64,000 bases of DNA from NCBI RefSeq assembly GCF_000218685.1, contig NW_006763292.1:682562-746561 (forward strand), in the 5' to 3' direction. The stretch's first letter is position 1, and every line of letters begins with the position of its first letter. Below, one piece after another: positions 44,810-56,041 of this stretch. The DNA is from Serpula lacrymans var. lacrymans S7.9. Taxonomy: Eukaryota > Basidiomycota > Agaricomycetes > Boletales > Serpulaceae. The notes under the pieces are model-generated. The model saw nothing but the letters and a program-made list of their open reading frames with translations. It searched no databases and was not told the DNA's origin. The position numbers and the translations under genes were made by a program.

Positions 44810-45822
44810 AAAGTTGATTGGTAGCATGGACAGGTGTCAATAACAAAGCAAATATTCAAAAAGACTCACCTTTGCGCCACACAGGCACAGTGCCACGTGA
44901 AATAGCAATCCAGTCACGCTCAACTTTGCTTTTCCATTTGGTACTTTCGGCATTTCGGCATTTCGGCAAATTTTCACGTTGCCACTGGCTACACATTGCA
45001 TTGCGCCCTCGCCTTCATTGTTTCCCTTACTCCCCTTCCTTTGCCTAGCCCCACCATGGGCCCCTTCCTCTCCTTTTTATTCTCACCCAACGGTTGTTTC
45101 TGGATCCCCATTCTAATCCACCTTTTCGTCACCTCCACCCCATTTGCACCCCCACCATTTCTGATGTCACCACTTCCTATCCGCTTCCGTCGCCAATCCG
45201 TTGACTACCACATGCCACTGCTGATATCAGCAAAGCCCCGGCGGCCGGTTCAAATAGGGCAACAGATCCATCTTTATGATGTCGATCTACCATCATATAC
45301 TATCAAAACATCGGCCGCTCATCTTGCCTGGTTGGAGCATGGGTGGGTAGTTTTTGAGCTGGAGAAGGTTCATCCCCTTGCGTCACCCATGTTCATCGCT
45401 GTCCCATTCACTTGGGTACACTTATCTTTTGTCCATTGTCTTTGCTACAGCTACACCTACCACACGCTGCCTGGGACTCACTTGTTCCAAATTGGGACTA
45501 CTCCTCTCCCTCCCTTGTTTGACCAGGTGGTCCAACACAACCAGTCTATTGGTGAGGCCATGGAACTGTCGGATTTGGACTAGGTGGTGGACCGGTGGCT
45601 CCAGTTTCTTTTTTTTTCAGCAGAACATTCATTTACAGTGTGATTATTTTTGATTTTTGAATCATTTTTATGGACACATATTTTTTTAGAATGCCTGACT
45701 GACAATAAAGGAACTGTGTTGATACTGATAGTGTTTTGCCTTGCCCTTTTTTTACCTGTATCTTCCCATGACATCATGATTTTCCTGCTCTCTTTTTGCT
45801 ATTGGACTATACTTCATGGCTG
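44810..45822 (+). repeat. 1-kb dispersed repeat, copy 1
   Basis: Matches 60315-61395 from AGTTGATTG...AGCATGG to ATACTTCATGGCTG. The right 450 bp is nearly identical between copies; the left half has many transitions and two length differences. It contains a 139-codon ORF and an AATAAA (about 45704) downstream of it. No terminal repeats or obvious target duplication were found. Confidence 0.9.
45164..45583 (+). CDS. 139-codon ORF carried by the 1-kb repeat, copy 1
   Basis: ATG 45164 to TAG 45581-45583. Begins SPLPIRFRRQSVDYHMPLL and includes PSYTIKTS, LEKVHPLASPMF and the run HCLCYSYTYHTLPGTHLF. No family recognised and no membrane segment or signal peptide is clear. Copy 2 (60738-61157) has the same length and ends but differs at about a dozen of the first 60 residues and about one of the last 80, so there is no sign of selection on the N-terminal part. 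It may be a remnant of a transposon-carried ORF. Confidence 0.4.
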   Translation: MSPLPIRFRRQSVDYHMPLLISAKPRRPVQIGQQIHLYDVDLPSYTIKTSAAHLAWLEHGWVVFELEKVHPLASPMFIAVPFTWVHLSFVHCLCYSYTYHTLPGTHLFQIGTTPLPPLFDQVVQHNQSIGEAMELSDLD

Positions 45823-45834
45823 ACAACCGGACAT

Positions 45835-45934
45835 NNNNNNNNNNNNNNNNNNNNNNNNNNNNNNNNNNNNNNNNNNNNNNNNNNNNNNNNNNNNNNNNNN
45901 NNNNNNNNNNNNNNNNNNNNNNNNNNNNNNNNNN
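45835..45934. other. Assembly gap (100 N)
   Basis: Exactly 100 ambiguous bases, the usual length for a gap of unknown size. Copy 1 of the 1-kb repeat ends 12 bp before it, so the repeat probably caused the break. Confidence 0.99.
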
Positions 45935-45941
45935 AGTCTCG

Positions 45942-46409
45942 GTAATGTCAAACTTTGGCTCAGGCAAACAGCTTAGAACTGAGAACCACTGAACCCAACC
46001 CTAAGTTCAGGTTCAGTTCTGTCCGGTTCTTGATGTCCAAACCCCGGTTTGGGCATTTTTGCTATTGCCCAAACTTGGTTTGAACAGGTTTGAACTGACA
46101 AACTTCAACACCACCACCATCACCACCACCACCACCTCCTCCTCCTCCTTACACCACCTCCACCACCTTCTTGCATCACCGCCGCCTCCTCCTCAATGCG
46201 TTGCCTGGGTCCTCCCTCAAGTGTCCACCTCTGGAATTACCCCTTGCCCCATGGTTCAAACTGAGTTCAAACCTGGACCAAATATCTGAACCCGGTTCAG
46301 TTGGTTAGGTCTAGGTTTGGTCCAGTTTGAGCACTTAAACTGTAGGTTCAGTTCGGGGTTCAGACCAAAGCATCCGAGAACCAAACTGAACTGAAATTTG
46401 GCATCCCTA
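45942..46409. mobile_element. Possible hAT-like MITE (right end clear, left end doubtful)
   Basis: The right end in reverse complement reads TAGGGATGCCAAATTTCAG, a typical hAT-type terminus. The interior is full of GGTTCAGTT/AACTGAACC words and a hairpin (GGTTTGGGCA...TGCCCAAAC near 46047-46075), common in such MITEs. A left terminus may be TAATGTCAAACTTTGG near 45947, matching with several transitions, or may lie in the gap. No 8-bp duplication could be checked. Confidence 0.45.
46108..46170 (+). repeat. CAC/CTC trinucleotide microsatellite
   Basis: Runs of CAC followed by CTC within the MITE-like region. Confidence 0.85.
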
Positions 46410-47609
46410 ATTACCACATTCCACCTTCCTCCCAAAATGTCACTCACAGGCAAGGATTTGTCTTCAGCAGTGCAAAAAGGCAATTGCGACCCAGAATGGG
46501 CCTGGCAGAACCACCTAACTGTCAACCAGCCCCTACCAGACCAGCACATCTTCTCTTATAAGTCTTATAAGTGGAGCAAGGGTCAGCATATTGGCAGACA
46601 AAAACCACTAACACAATCCACATTTCTTACAACAATCAATTGCACCGCTGCTGCAGGTTTTTATCTGGTGCCCAGCCACAGCATTCAGATCAGAGCTACA
46701 TTAAAGTACCTGCTTTGGGGTTTTAGAGGATCTAGCAATACGAGAAGGCTAAATACTAATGTAAGCTAGGTATAACAGTATTTGAATAATGGGTATCTCA
46801 CCTCAGAGTTCGGTGGAAGCTCTGAGGTGCCCTATCAACAAAAAAAGACACTATATATCTGAAGACGGAACCAAATGAAATATTGGTATCTGATGGTGCA
46901 CAGGCCACTTTGTATACTAAGCCTGCCTAGTTTGGTGATTGTGCCACTTCTCCTCTTTGTGTGAAGCTTGCTTTTCTTATATTTCCAACATGCATAACCA
47001 AGCTCAAATCTTGGCCCCATACATACAGGCCAATTCAGAATTACATACCTCTTTCATACTACACACTTGCACTCTTCCACCTGTCCGCTAATTCATCTAA
47101 TTTTATGACTATTATCAAAGCCATCTCCTTTAACAGGGGGATGCAGTCTTGCTGCATGTGTCAAACCCTTCAAAGTCTCAAACTATCTCCTACCTTATGG
47201 GTGTCGCAGCTTGTCCCACATCCTACCACTTACCCACTCATTTGTTGATGCCGGAAGGATGGAACTTTCACCCATATATAAAAAATGGAAATACAACTAT
47301 CGTTTTAATTATAAAGTACCTTTTTTCATCTTCCAAACAATCGGGCTTGAGAGTGTTACCAAAAGATCAGTATTTTCCCCTGTGTTTAACTATCAACTGA
47401 CTTTTCTTATTGACCATAAACTGTCCCTATGTCACTACATGGTCACGTGTATAACTCCGGTTAACAACAATAACAACAACGACAAATTTCTAATCATGAT
47501 CCCTGCCTACATCCAGAAGTTATCAATTCGAAAAATAGTCGTAAAATGTCCGGAACCATGTAAAAGTCAGAATTGTCAATCAGAAAACCGTCTTGCAAAG
47601 AAAAGCAAA
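46410..47609. other. Intergenic, no recognised gene
   Basis: Short frames only (46398-46769, 46961-47248, 47211-47669). The last overlaps the 3' end of the heparinase-like gene on the opposite strand. I see no motif. Confidence 0.4.
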
Positions 47610-50145
47610 TTAAGGGTGGCTAATGAGCGACCACTGGTCAAGCGGTACTTCAGTCGGCGTGGCATATGAACTGGCCGACATCCCTGGCCATTGTGGGCTA
47701 ATCAGCACTTGTAAGGTATAGGTACCAGGGGTGGATAAACTGATCGTCAGAACGGTGACACCGGGGTTAGGTTGATCAGGGTTACCAGGAGGCGTCGCTG
47801 GGTCTGTTGAGAACCGCTGAGCCGCCATCGTCGTGAAGACAGCTCCAGTAGGCGGATTCAACAATTGTACCAAGGTTGTCTGTGAGCCGATTTGCAGAGT
47901 AGCTGCCAAACCATCACTAGATATGTTCACTGTAGCGTTGGTATGAGCTCGCCACATCACAGATGCCTGAACATTAATCTCGTCCTGGACGAGAACTTGT
48001 TTGCGTTGGTTAATCAAGTGTATGCCTCGTTTGATAGACGTGCTAACATATATCTCAGCAAAACTAGCGAATATGAAGAAAACAGAAACGTACGCATTGA
48101 AATAGGCACTTGAGATATCAGCAATGAAGTACGCCGTCGATCCACTAGGCACATCAAAGACAGTACTAGAGCCTTGCGTCGTTCCTGTAGAGTTGAAGTT
48201 GGCAACAGGAGCCGCAAGAACATTCTGATTCTGCTTATTGACAAGAATCGTGTTCTGGCCCTCGGTCATCTTTCTGTAATACAGCCACCTTTGACTGTCC
48301 TGATTATCATTAGAAAAATAACCCTCCGCATTGTAGTTTCCATCCCCAAGTTCCCCAAACCACCGAGTGCCAAGAGCATCTACAACGAAATCACCACAAT
48401 CCAAATCGTTGTGAGTTTGATGACCTTGGAGGGTTCCGGCCTTAACACCGACAAAAAGCGCATTTTCGTCAGTCCAGCTAGACCTCATTGAGGCCCACTG
48501 ATCAGTGTTATTGTTGAAGTAATGATCTAGAGCCAAACCATCCCAGAACGCGCCAGAAAGATTTGGATCGTACCAGAACATGCTCCAAGGCTCAGGAGCA
48601 TCGAACTGATCACGCTGAAAGAGTGCGAATTGTGGCTGGTTGAATTGTTGGGCATAGAACAGCAAGGAATTGGCAGTCGCAGTGAATTTGTTTGGACCTG
48701 TATCTCCATAGTTGAAGAGTGAACCAGGGCCAGTGGAATACATATGGAACAATCCCGTCTTGTAGAGATCGGCATTGGTGCTCAACATCCCGAAAGTTGA
48801 ACCAGCAGCGGATAGAAGAGAAGCCGCCATTTCTGAAAGTCCGGTTTGGCCGAAGTACCAGTAATCATTAGTCTCTGACCATGTGCCATCACTTGAGGTA
48901 GCTAATACGCAATTCTGAAGGGCATTCTGGACTGTCAGACTTAGAAGCTGCTCCGCAACTCCTGTGGTATCATCGCCTAGAATTGCGAGGGCACCCATGG
49001 TAAGTCCGTTATTGCAAACACAGTTCCAATTCCCTTCCGTAGCATTTGTCCACCATCCAAAGTATAATGGATCGTTTGCAGGATCGTATGCGATAATGCC
49101 ATTATTGAGACCATATTCCAACAAAGTAAACATGATAGACTCCTTCTGCTCCGGGGTCCACTGGTCATACATCCAATCGTAGGCGACGGCATACGCTACG
49201 GAGAGTTCGGCGGTGTCAAGGAAATGAACAGGGTTCCATTTAGTATAGTTTCCAGGGCCAAATCCGCCGGTACTATTACCCGCAGCATTCTACGATGGAC
49301 CAAGGTGAGGTGGAGAATTTAACTACTTCATGACGGAAACGCACCTGCAACTCTGACCATGCTCTATCTACCCACATAGTATTGTTTGTCACGCGGTACG
49401 CATAAGAGAATGCTTTGATGCGCATTTTGATCTGACGAGCAATATCCAAGATACCATTACCGCCATCGTAGAAGTATGCAACGGGTGGCGCATTGTAATA
49501 TTGGGTAGCATTGTTGAATATAGAATCGTTCCAGGATTTAAGATATGGATCATTCTGGATGAGCTGAGGGAGAGCTTCCCACTTGTAAGCGGGAGCGATG
49601 AGGCGAGGACGATCCGAACGAAGAGACGTCGGGCTAGGGTTAGAAGGTTGAAATGGATCCTGCGGCCAGGCATACGCAGCATTGCTTGTTGAAATGCGTG
49701 TGGGAGTAGTGTAGGCAGCGGTATTGGTCTACAAAATGAACTGGGGTCAATAGCCCGTCCGTCAGTTCATACCCAATGTAATTCGGCTCACGGTAGCAGG
49801 GTAAATGGGAAGCAAATACTGGCTATCCGTGGACGTGGGGAATACACCAAGCTCATTCTTCACACTAGCAGCCACACTAGCGGCTGCGCTACCGCTGCTG
49901 GCTTCAGCGACATCATTGTGGTGACGGCTACCAAGCACACCACCAAGCACAGCGCCGACATAACGACATGGCAAGGGGAATACCAAATTTAATCCAGTTG
50001 CTGGTCTGTTTCTTCACCGGAGGCTGGGGAGTAATATATCCCGAGGATTCGTTGTAGTAAGGATCTCCAGAGCCATAGGGCGACTGTCCAGCGTTTATAG
50101 AGTTGTAGTCGCGGCCATTGCTGAGAATGGGCCGCTTTAAGAGAA
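47610..50145 (-). CDS. Heparinase II/III-like polysaccharide lyase, membrane-anchored
   Basis: Minus-strand spliced gene; the protein ends LISHP at TAA 47610-47612. Introns: 49739-49791, 49290-49344 and 48043-48093 (GTACGT...TTAG, 51 nt, in frame). The N-terminal tail (YNSINAGQSPYGSGDPYYNE, KKQTSNWIKFGIPLA) leads into a hydrophobic anchor (VGAVLGGVLG). Then an alpha-toroid-like domain (FLDTAELSVAYAVAYDWMYD, NWNCVCNNGLTMGALAI) and the lyase beta domain with QTHNDLDCGDFVVDALGTRW around 48360-48430. This family cleaves uronic-acid polysaccharides by beta-elimination; a type II secreted or wall-facing enzyme is likely, but the substrate is unknown. Reading frame changes by two 1-nt losses around 49975-49990. 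The first exon and start codon were not identified. Confidence 0.85.
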
Positions 50146-50878
50146 CGGGCTAGAGTGATAAAAGAGAGACTAGAAGCAGGCGCAAAGACGAAGCGGAAAC
50201 GGGTACAGCGGAAAGAGATGAAGTGTTGGAGTTTATGTGCAAAAGAACATTCGTACTCGTCGGACCATCAAATACCTTGCCGGCATCACGGCTGCATCTC
50301 AAACAAGCGCAGGTATATACAAAAATACCAATCAGGCCGCATGCTGCAGTCGCAAGGCAAATAAAGCACCTGTGACACCCTAGTGACGCCTCTTCTTAGA
50401 AGCGTTACCACAACCGTGACTCACTTCTTACTACACCACCAAAACAGGTAGTGTAATTGATGATATTTGACGAAAAAGTAGAAACAAAGTTTTATTTATG
50501 TCTTGCATGAGCCCTGTTGGTTGCTGGCAACAGCCAAAAAAAAAAGATTTTGTAGTGGCCTAGTGAGTGCATCTGCCTGAACAAAAACAAACATTTCTGA
50601 GATCTCTGAGAGTCATTAAGAGCCTGTGTGGTAGCTCTAACTTTTGGTTCGGCTAGCGCCCTCAGTTTGGTTAACGCCCATCAAAGTTAGGGTGCTCCAA
50701 GCAAAAAAGGTGGTGCTCTAATCATGCCAAATCATGCCAGCTGGTGACGTGAGTCATCCAGAAAGGCAGTGTTGGGCAGAGGGAGTTGGACTCACTGGGA
50801 CGAAGAATACACTCAGTGATTCCCCTGTAAATAGAACCACTGATAACTGTCTCATAGACCCTGTATATACTATGTCCC
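50146..50878. other. Upstream region of the heparinase-like gene
   Basis: Probably holds its promoter and a first short exon (a TAG-ending intron acceptor is suggested at about 50154 in minus sense), but I cannot place the start. No other feature seen. Confidence 0.4.
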
Positions 50879-51289
50879 TGTTACGATACACAATTTTGGA
50901 CCTTTAAATTTCATTCTCCTCTATAACTTTCTTCTGTAGTTTTCACACACTGTGCCATGTGGCACTTTCCATTTTGTTCAAACTCCACCTTCTTGCGCTG
51001 CGCTGCCTTTCTTTATTTTTAGCTACAAAGTATCTCACACAGTGAAGCTGGTCACAAGGGCTGCACCTTATGACATCATCAGTAACTGCCTTCATCAACT
51101 GTATAGTACACATGTACAAACAACCCGTAGTAGTATAAATACCCAATAGATCCAGGAGACTCCTCAGCGAGTCCTTCTGTTGTTTACCTACAACAAACTT
51201 GGTTCTATCCAAAGGGTAACCACTCCCCTCACTTCTTTATAGCTTTGTCTGAGTTGTGCGCCAGAGTATACAAACTCTTGGTTGTAACA
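50879..51289 (+). repeat. Solo LTR of Gypsy family G1 (copy G)
   Basis: 411 bp, plus orientation, TGTTACGATACAC to TTGTAACA, with perfect target duplication GTCCC (50874-50878 and 51290-51294). TATAAATACC and AGCGAGTCCT are intact, and it points toward the ORF starting 71 bp downstream at 51360. Confidence 0.95.
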
Positions 51290-51359
51290 GTCCCAGCAAA
51301 AACCCTCAAGAGTCAAAGCCAGGTGCAAGCCCCCACATACTTGAACTAGTGCCAAAAAG

Positions 51360-51920
51360 ATGCAACAACAACATACTCAGCAAACAAGCAGCAAAGGACG
51401 AGGAAAAAATGCCGCACCTTTATCAGCAATTACTGCCACAGCATTGACCAACACCAACAAGAAAGCCAAGTGTTGCTGGCCAGAAAAGGATGTTGTCACC
51501 CTTCTTGTGTATGTTCAGGACAACAAAAGGCCCAGTGAAGGGAATTCCTTCAAAAATGTCTTCTGGTCTGGTGCCGAGGCCTTCATGTCTACTCACTCTT
51601 TGAAAGGGCCGCCAAAGGGCTGGAGTGCATGTAAATCAAAATGTCCTTATCCATCATTGACATTGGCATTACTTACCTTACATTCATAGCTGAGAAAGGA
51701 ATATGACTCAGTTTCCTTTCTTATCAACCAGACATCAGCTTTTGCATATTCAAACAAGATGGGGGCTTCCATTGGTCCTGCAAACCAAGAGAGTTGGGAC
51801 AAATTAGTGGCAATACATCAAGGCTCATCCTACACTAACACTACTTACAGTCATTTCATCAGCAGGTACACTCTGGATGCCCATCTATTAGTTCACACAC
51901 CCATCCTTCCCCAGTAAGTG
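51360..51920 (+). pseudogene. Myb/SANT-like DNA-binding protein fragment
   Basis: ATG 51360 opens 94 codons: a Ser/Thr/Ala-rich start, then CCWPEKDVVTLLVYVQDNK, GNSFKNVFWSGAEAF and SLKGPPKGWSACKSK, the layout of the Myb/SANT-like domain common in plant and fungal transposon-related proteins. After a likely intron (about 51630-51689) the reading resumes LRKEYDSVSFLINQTSAFAY and ESWDKLVAIHQGSSYTN, again matching the family's second half. Frame joining does not work cleanly, so decay is likely. It lies between two solo LTRs of family G1 in the same orientation. Confidence 0.55.
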
Positions 51921-52145
51921 CCAAAGTATGGTAAGGGATTTTGTCATATAGTGGTTGGGCGATGTTGAAGGTGGCTAATCCAGCAGAAGTGATGATGGTT
52001 GGTGTTTGAGTTAGTTTTTGCTGTCTCTGCTGAATGCTGACAGTTTGTATTGTTCATATCAGCCATCCAACTGTTGAGAAATAAACCTTCCGGCAAAATC
52101 TTTGAGCTCCAACCAGACCACTCACCAGCAGGAAAATCTGGATAT

Positions 52146-52560
52146 TGTTACAATACACAATTTTTGGACCTTTAAATTTTATTCTCCACTTTAACTTTCT
52201 TTTGTAGTTTTCACACACTATGCCATGTGTCACCTTCTATTTTGTTCAAACTCTACTTTCTCGCGCTGCAATGCCTTTTCTTTATCCTTAGCTACAAGTC
52301 TCTCACATAGTGGAGCTGGTCACACGGGCTGTGCACTATGATATCATCGGCCACTGCCTTCATCAACTGTATAGTACACATGTACAAATAATCTGTAGTA
52401 GTATAAATACCCCAATAAATCAAGGAGACTCCTCAGTGAGTCCTCCTGTTGTTTACCAACAACTAACTTGGTCCTACCACTAAGGGGTTTATCCACTCCT
52501 ATTCCTTCATACTCACGTCTCTGAATAGTGCACCAGAGTATCAAAACTTTGGTTGTAACA
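52146..52560 (+). repeat. Solo LTR of Gypsy family G1 (copy H)
   Basis: 415 bp, plus orientation, TGTTACAATACAC to TTGTAACA. Flanks GATAT (52141-52145) and GACAT (52561-52565), a target duplication with one C/T transition. The R segment reads AGTGAGTCCT. Confidence 0.92.
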
Positions 52561-53639
52561 GACATGCAGCCACAAACACCATCAAAAATGCTTCTCGGCC
52601 CCAAATCCAAGCATGGCAGTGATGGTCAACCACATCCTCAAGCAACCAAGTCTGAATCTTGGCCACTAAGCTGATCCAGCACTGATTGCTTCCAGGATCA
52701 AACAACAACTCGAGGGGGAGGAAGGAAATTGGCCAGTTAATGTTCTGCAGGGAGTGAGCAACATCTTCAGATTAAAAAATAGACTTACATCTCCATTACT
52801 TGACATTCCTACACCTGTATGCCAATCCCTTCTATTAAATGAAAACTTGATTGGGCAACATTTGGGAAATGGGAGTTGGGCCCATGCACCTGTTAGGTGG
52901 AGTGACCATTAATTTGAAAGGCTACAAAAAAGGGGGGTGGTGGGGAAATCAATACTATCAGTAAATATCATAAAGCCAAGGAACTCACAGTTTCACCCCA
53001 AGTAATGCGCAATGCAGGTACATTGCCAGTAAAATATACTGACAGGTTAAATGGTTGGATCATTAGATTGGACTCATCTTCAACAACAGAGTGGGTGTAC
53101 AGGATGATTGATTCTGACATAGCGTCAAAGTGGACAGCAAAATGAGAGCGAGAACTCGGACTCTGGGAAAACTCTGGAAAGCCAGATAGATGCTGGCATG
53201 TGATCCAATTATGGTTGAATTGATCACAAGTCTTATCAACAACCCACATTAACCACCATCTGATCTCAAGGAATTAAGATGCCCAGGGCCAGCAAAAACA
53301 GAATCATCTTAGATTCTCGTGGTGAGTAAAACATGATCTTACTGTTGCAGGGATTAAATAAACATTCATGCAGTATTTGATGTCTCGCCACATCAGACCA
53401 TAATTGCATGTCTTGCCTTCCCCAAAATGTGTGGGCAGTACCTCACTATGAGGTACTGTCATGTTGCTTCACATATTTCAATGCAAAAACACCAACAAAA
53501 TGCTACAAAACTTCTTTCCCCTCCTTCCATGTACATCACTAAACAACAACCAAGCCTCCTGTGGCCTTCCATAGCACTACATTACAGTGTCTCAACAAAC
53601 ATTGCTATACTAATCACAATTTCAAGACTCTTGCAACCA
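52561..53639. other. Anonymous sequence
   Basis: A minus frame at 52968-53249 and a plus frame at 53427-53699 are unrecognised. Nothing else is seen. Confidence 0.4.
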
Positions 53640-55092
53640 ATTTGTTGTTCAGTTTACCCTGCCTACATTTTTTGGAAGCTCAGAAGAAGGGCATTTTAAG
53701 TTGGGCAAAAGAATTTTCCACAAAAAATGTCCCTACCCTCAGCAGCTTGAAGAATTGCCAAGAACGCATCCACAACATGGTTGGCAATCCAGTTGAAAAG
53801 GTGACAGCTCACTGTGGAAATATATTTTATCAAAATTCCATTGGCAAGGCCATTGCAAAGGATTACTCCAACCCCATCACAAAATATTCAATGCAAGATT
53901 ATCCCATTGATGGTCAAGGAGGGTTGTTGCAGGTTCATAATGGGAGTAAACTACTTTTTGATCTACCACTGGCATTAGTAATGCCTTCTTTGCAAGTAGA
54001 CAGCCAGATTAATTTTGTTAACAAGTTGCTGCAACAAACTGATGGGGGGTATTCCATCCCCAAAAAGTGTTTTCATTATAGTCAGGTTTTATTGTAGATC
54101 CTGAGCCAGTCATTGCCTCAATTTTAACCTTTATATGGATGTTCAAGCATATTTGCACAAAACCAGGTGAATTTTGTAACTTCACAGGTGTGTTCTCATG
54201 TATTCTACCAGTGTCTAACATGTCTTGCAGAATCATCACAAACTTATGCAAGCGCTATGCCCAATCCTCTTTGTGAAAAATCTGGTGGAAAAATGGCTGT
54301 AACTGTGCCACTTATATAATTCATGGATGATGTCTCTGGCAATATCTCCAAGCAATGGAATAAACACCACATAGTTTACATGTCAAATGCAGCTATGCCT
54401 TGGGAGACATTAGATAAAGAATTTTATATCCATTTTGTCTCTTGGTCCCTGCATGCATCCCCAATAGAGTTGAGGAAGGCTGTTCAAGAATCTATCAGGT
54501 GGGCTACTAAATTACAAAGGATCTACTTAAACTAATAATAAAACTAAGTGAAACTACAATAGATGTTAGTTTAAGGTGATCTCTAATAAATGTAATGTAA
54601 CATACCTCAGCCGCTGCCTGAGAGGCTATAGAAACGACTGAGGTATTCCTATACTAAACCCCCTACTACTTATAGTCGAGGTGCTACTCGCTACAGTATA
54701 ATGACTCCTAGGAGAACAATGGTTACTCCATGGAGTGGTGGCTATGCTCCATGGAGAACAATGGCTGCTTCGGCAGAGACCGGGTTTATCCGGTTTGTCA
54801 ACTAATGCCCTATTTCTACAGTGAAGTAGAAGAGGCTGTGTTCACTTGGGATTACTAGTACAACAAAGAAGTCATGCTAATGCCATACAACTTATTTGTA
54901 ACCAGTGACAATCTAATGCATACAGAAGAGTGCCTGCATTTGATCACAACACTTGAAATGCACCAAAAAACCCTGCAAGCCATTCCGGTACATCTGTGCA
55001 GCTGCCTACACTACCATCTCCAAGTCAGTCTTACATGCACACATCAGTCTAATATCCTCTCCAGTCACCTTATCCACGTCATTCACCACTAG
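53640..55092 (+). pseudogene. CACTA/Plavaka-like DDE transposase relic
   Basis: One frame with several stops: LPCLHFLEAQKKGILSWAKE, VPTLSSLKNCQERIHNMVGN, IGKAIAKDYSNPITKYSMQD, QTDGGYSIPKKCFHYS, stops at 54095 and near 54318, then FMDDVSGNISKQWNKHHIVY with MSNAAMPWETLDKEF. After the LTR at 54536-54800 comes FTWDY, a stop, then NKEVMLMPYNLFVTSDNLMH with TEECLH. The MDDVSGN...SKQWNKH block and the PYxLFxxxDNxMHxEEC block recur in basidiomycete transposases that I place, with some doubt, near CACTA/Plavaka. The N-terminus and terminal repeats were not found. Confidence 0.6.
54536..54800 (-). repeat. Solo LTR of Copia family C1 inside the transposase relic
   Basis: 265 bp in minus orientation, from TAATAAAACTAAG to CGGTTTGTCA on the plus strand, with perfect target duplication ACTAA (54531-54535 and 54801-54805). 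It lacks the 56-bp internal duplication seen in the other C1 LTRs. Confidence 0.95.
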
Positions 55093-55701
55093 GTCCACCA
55101 CTTTGTCTACCCTCAAACATATATCCAAGCCCCTTTGTACCTATGGACCACTGACTTGTCCTACCTATGGACCGCAGAGAACCACAACTACCTCCAAGTC
55201 AAGCCATCCAACCTGTGGATGACACATTATCTACAATTCCACCTGTTTATGGATATAATCAATAATTGTAACTATTTATTTACTTGTGTAACACATCCGC
55301 CTTTCCAATGCTTTGATCACAGTCAACTCATATTTATAATCTCATTTAGAGCCTTGCGTTGTATCACTAACATTTCTTGTCTAAACATGTCTGTAGTAGT
55401 ACAAGAATGACTGGTTTACTTTTTACTGTTTTGCAGAAGTAATCTCTAGGGTGAGACAGAGCTAGGAGTGTTGATAGCATTTTGTTTACAGTCTTGTGGT
55501 TGCACTCAACACCGACTGTCCCATCAGGCTTAACAGGTTGCACAAATCATGTTTTTGTTGGCTCAGTTCAAGCGTCAACATAGGAACAGATTATCACAGC
55601 TCCACACACTCCCTGCTTATCTCGACATCAAGACAACAATGGCTTTTCTCCCGTGTCAACAGTTTCTCCTGCCAGACCGTCTTCTCTGACTCGCCCACGC
55701 T
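55093..55701. other. Anonymous sequence downstream of the transposase
   Basis: Short frames (55135-55410, 55496-55744) with no motif; the second runs into the adjacent LTR. Confidence 0.4.
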
Positions 55702-56041
55702 TGTTACGCTTGGGATGTGCAAGCCTGGTAACACTGGGTTTTAGATATATAAGTGGTTTCTGATAAGCTCGTTGTGGACGAGTTTGAGACGTATTCTGAT
55801 GATGAGGGTTTCAACTGATGAATACCAAGTTACACTGTTGAAGCGTACAATCATATTGGAGATAGTAACTATAATACAGGTCTGTATATATAGTGTCTAC
55901 TTTAGGGTAGGCATTTGTGTTGAACAAACAAGGACGGGTGATACCAAAATAGGCAATGTGTATGGGAAGGTATATGCAGGTAGTGGAGTGTAGCTACTTG
56001 TGAAGGGAAATAAAGTCTATGGTTAAGTACAGTTCGTAACA
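55702..56041 (+). repeat. Solo LTR, second Gypsy-like family (G2)
   Basis: 340 bp, TGTTACGCTTGGGATGTGCA to CAGTTCGTAACA. Flanks ACGCT (55697-55701) and ATGCT (56042-56046), a 5-bp duplication with one CpG transition. A TATATATAG near 55888 may be the TATA box. A second copy (62869-63210) is nested in a G1 LTR. The internal region of this family is not in the window. Confidence 0.9.

Noticed and set aside
45752..45967. Minus-strand ORF running through the N gap.
   Set aside because: About half of it is ambiguous bases.
47211..47669. 152-codon plus-strand ORF.
   Set aside because: It overlaps the 3' end of the heparinase-like gene on the other strand, begins without an ATG and shows no motif.
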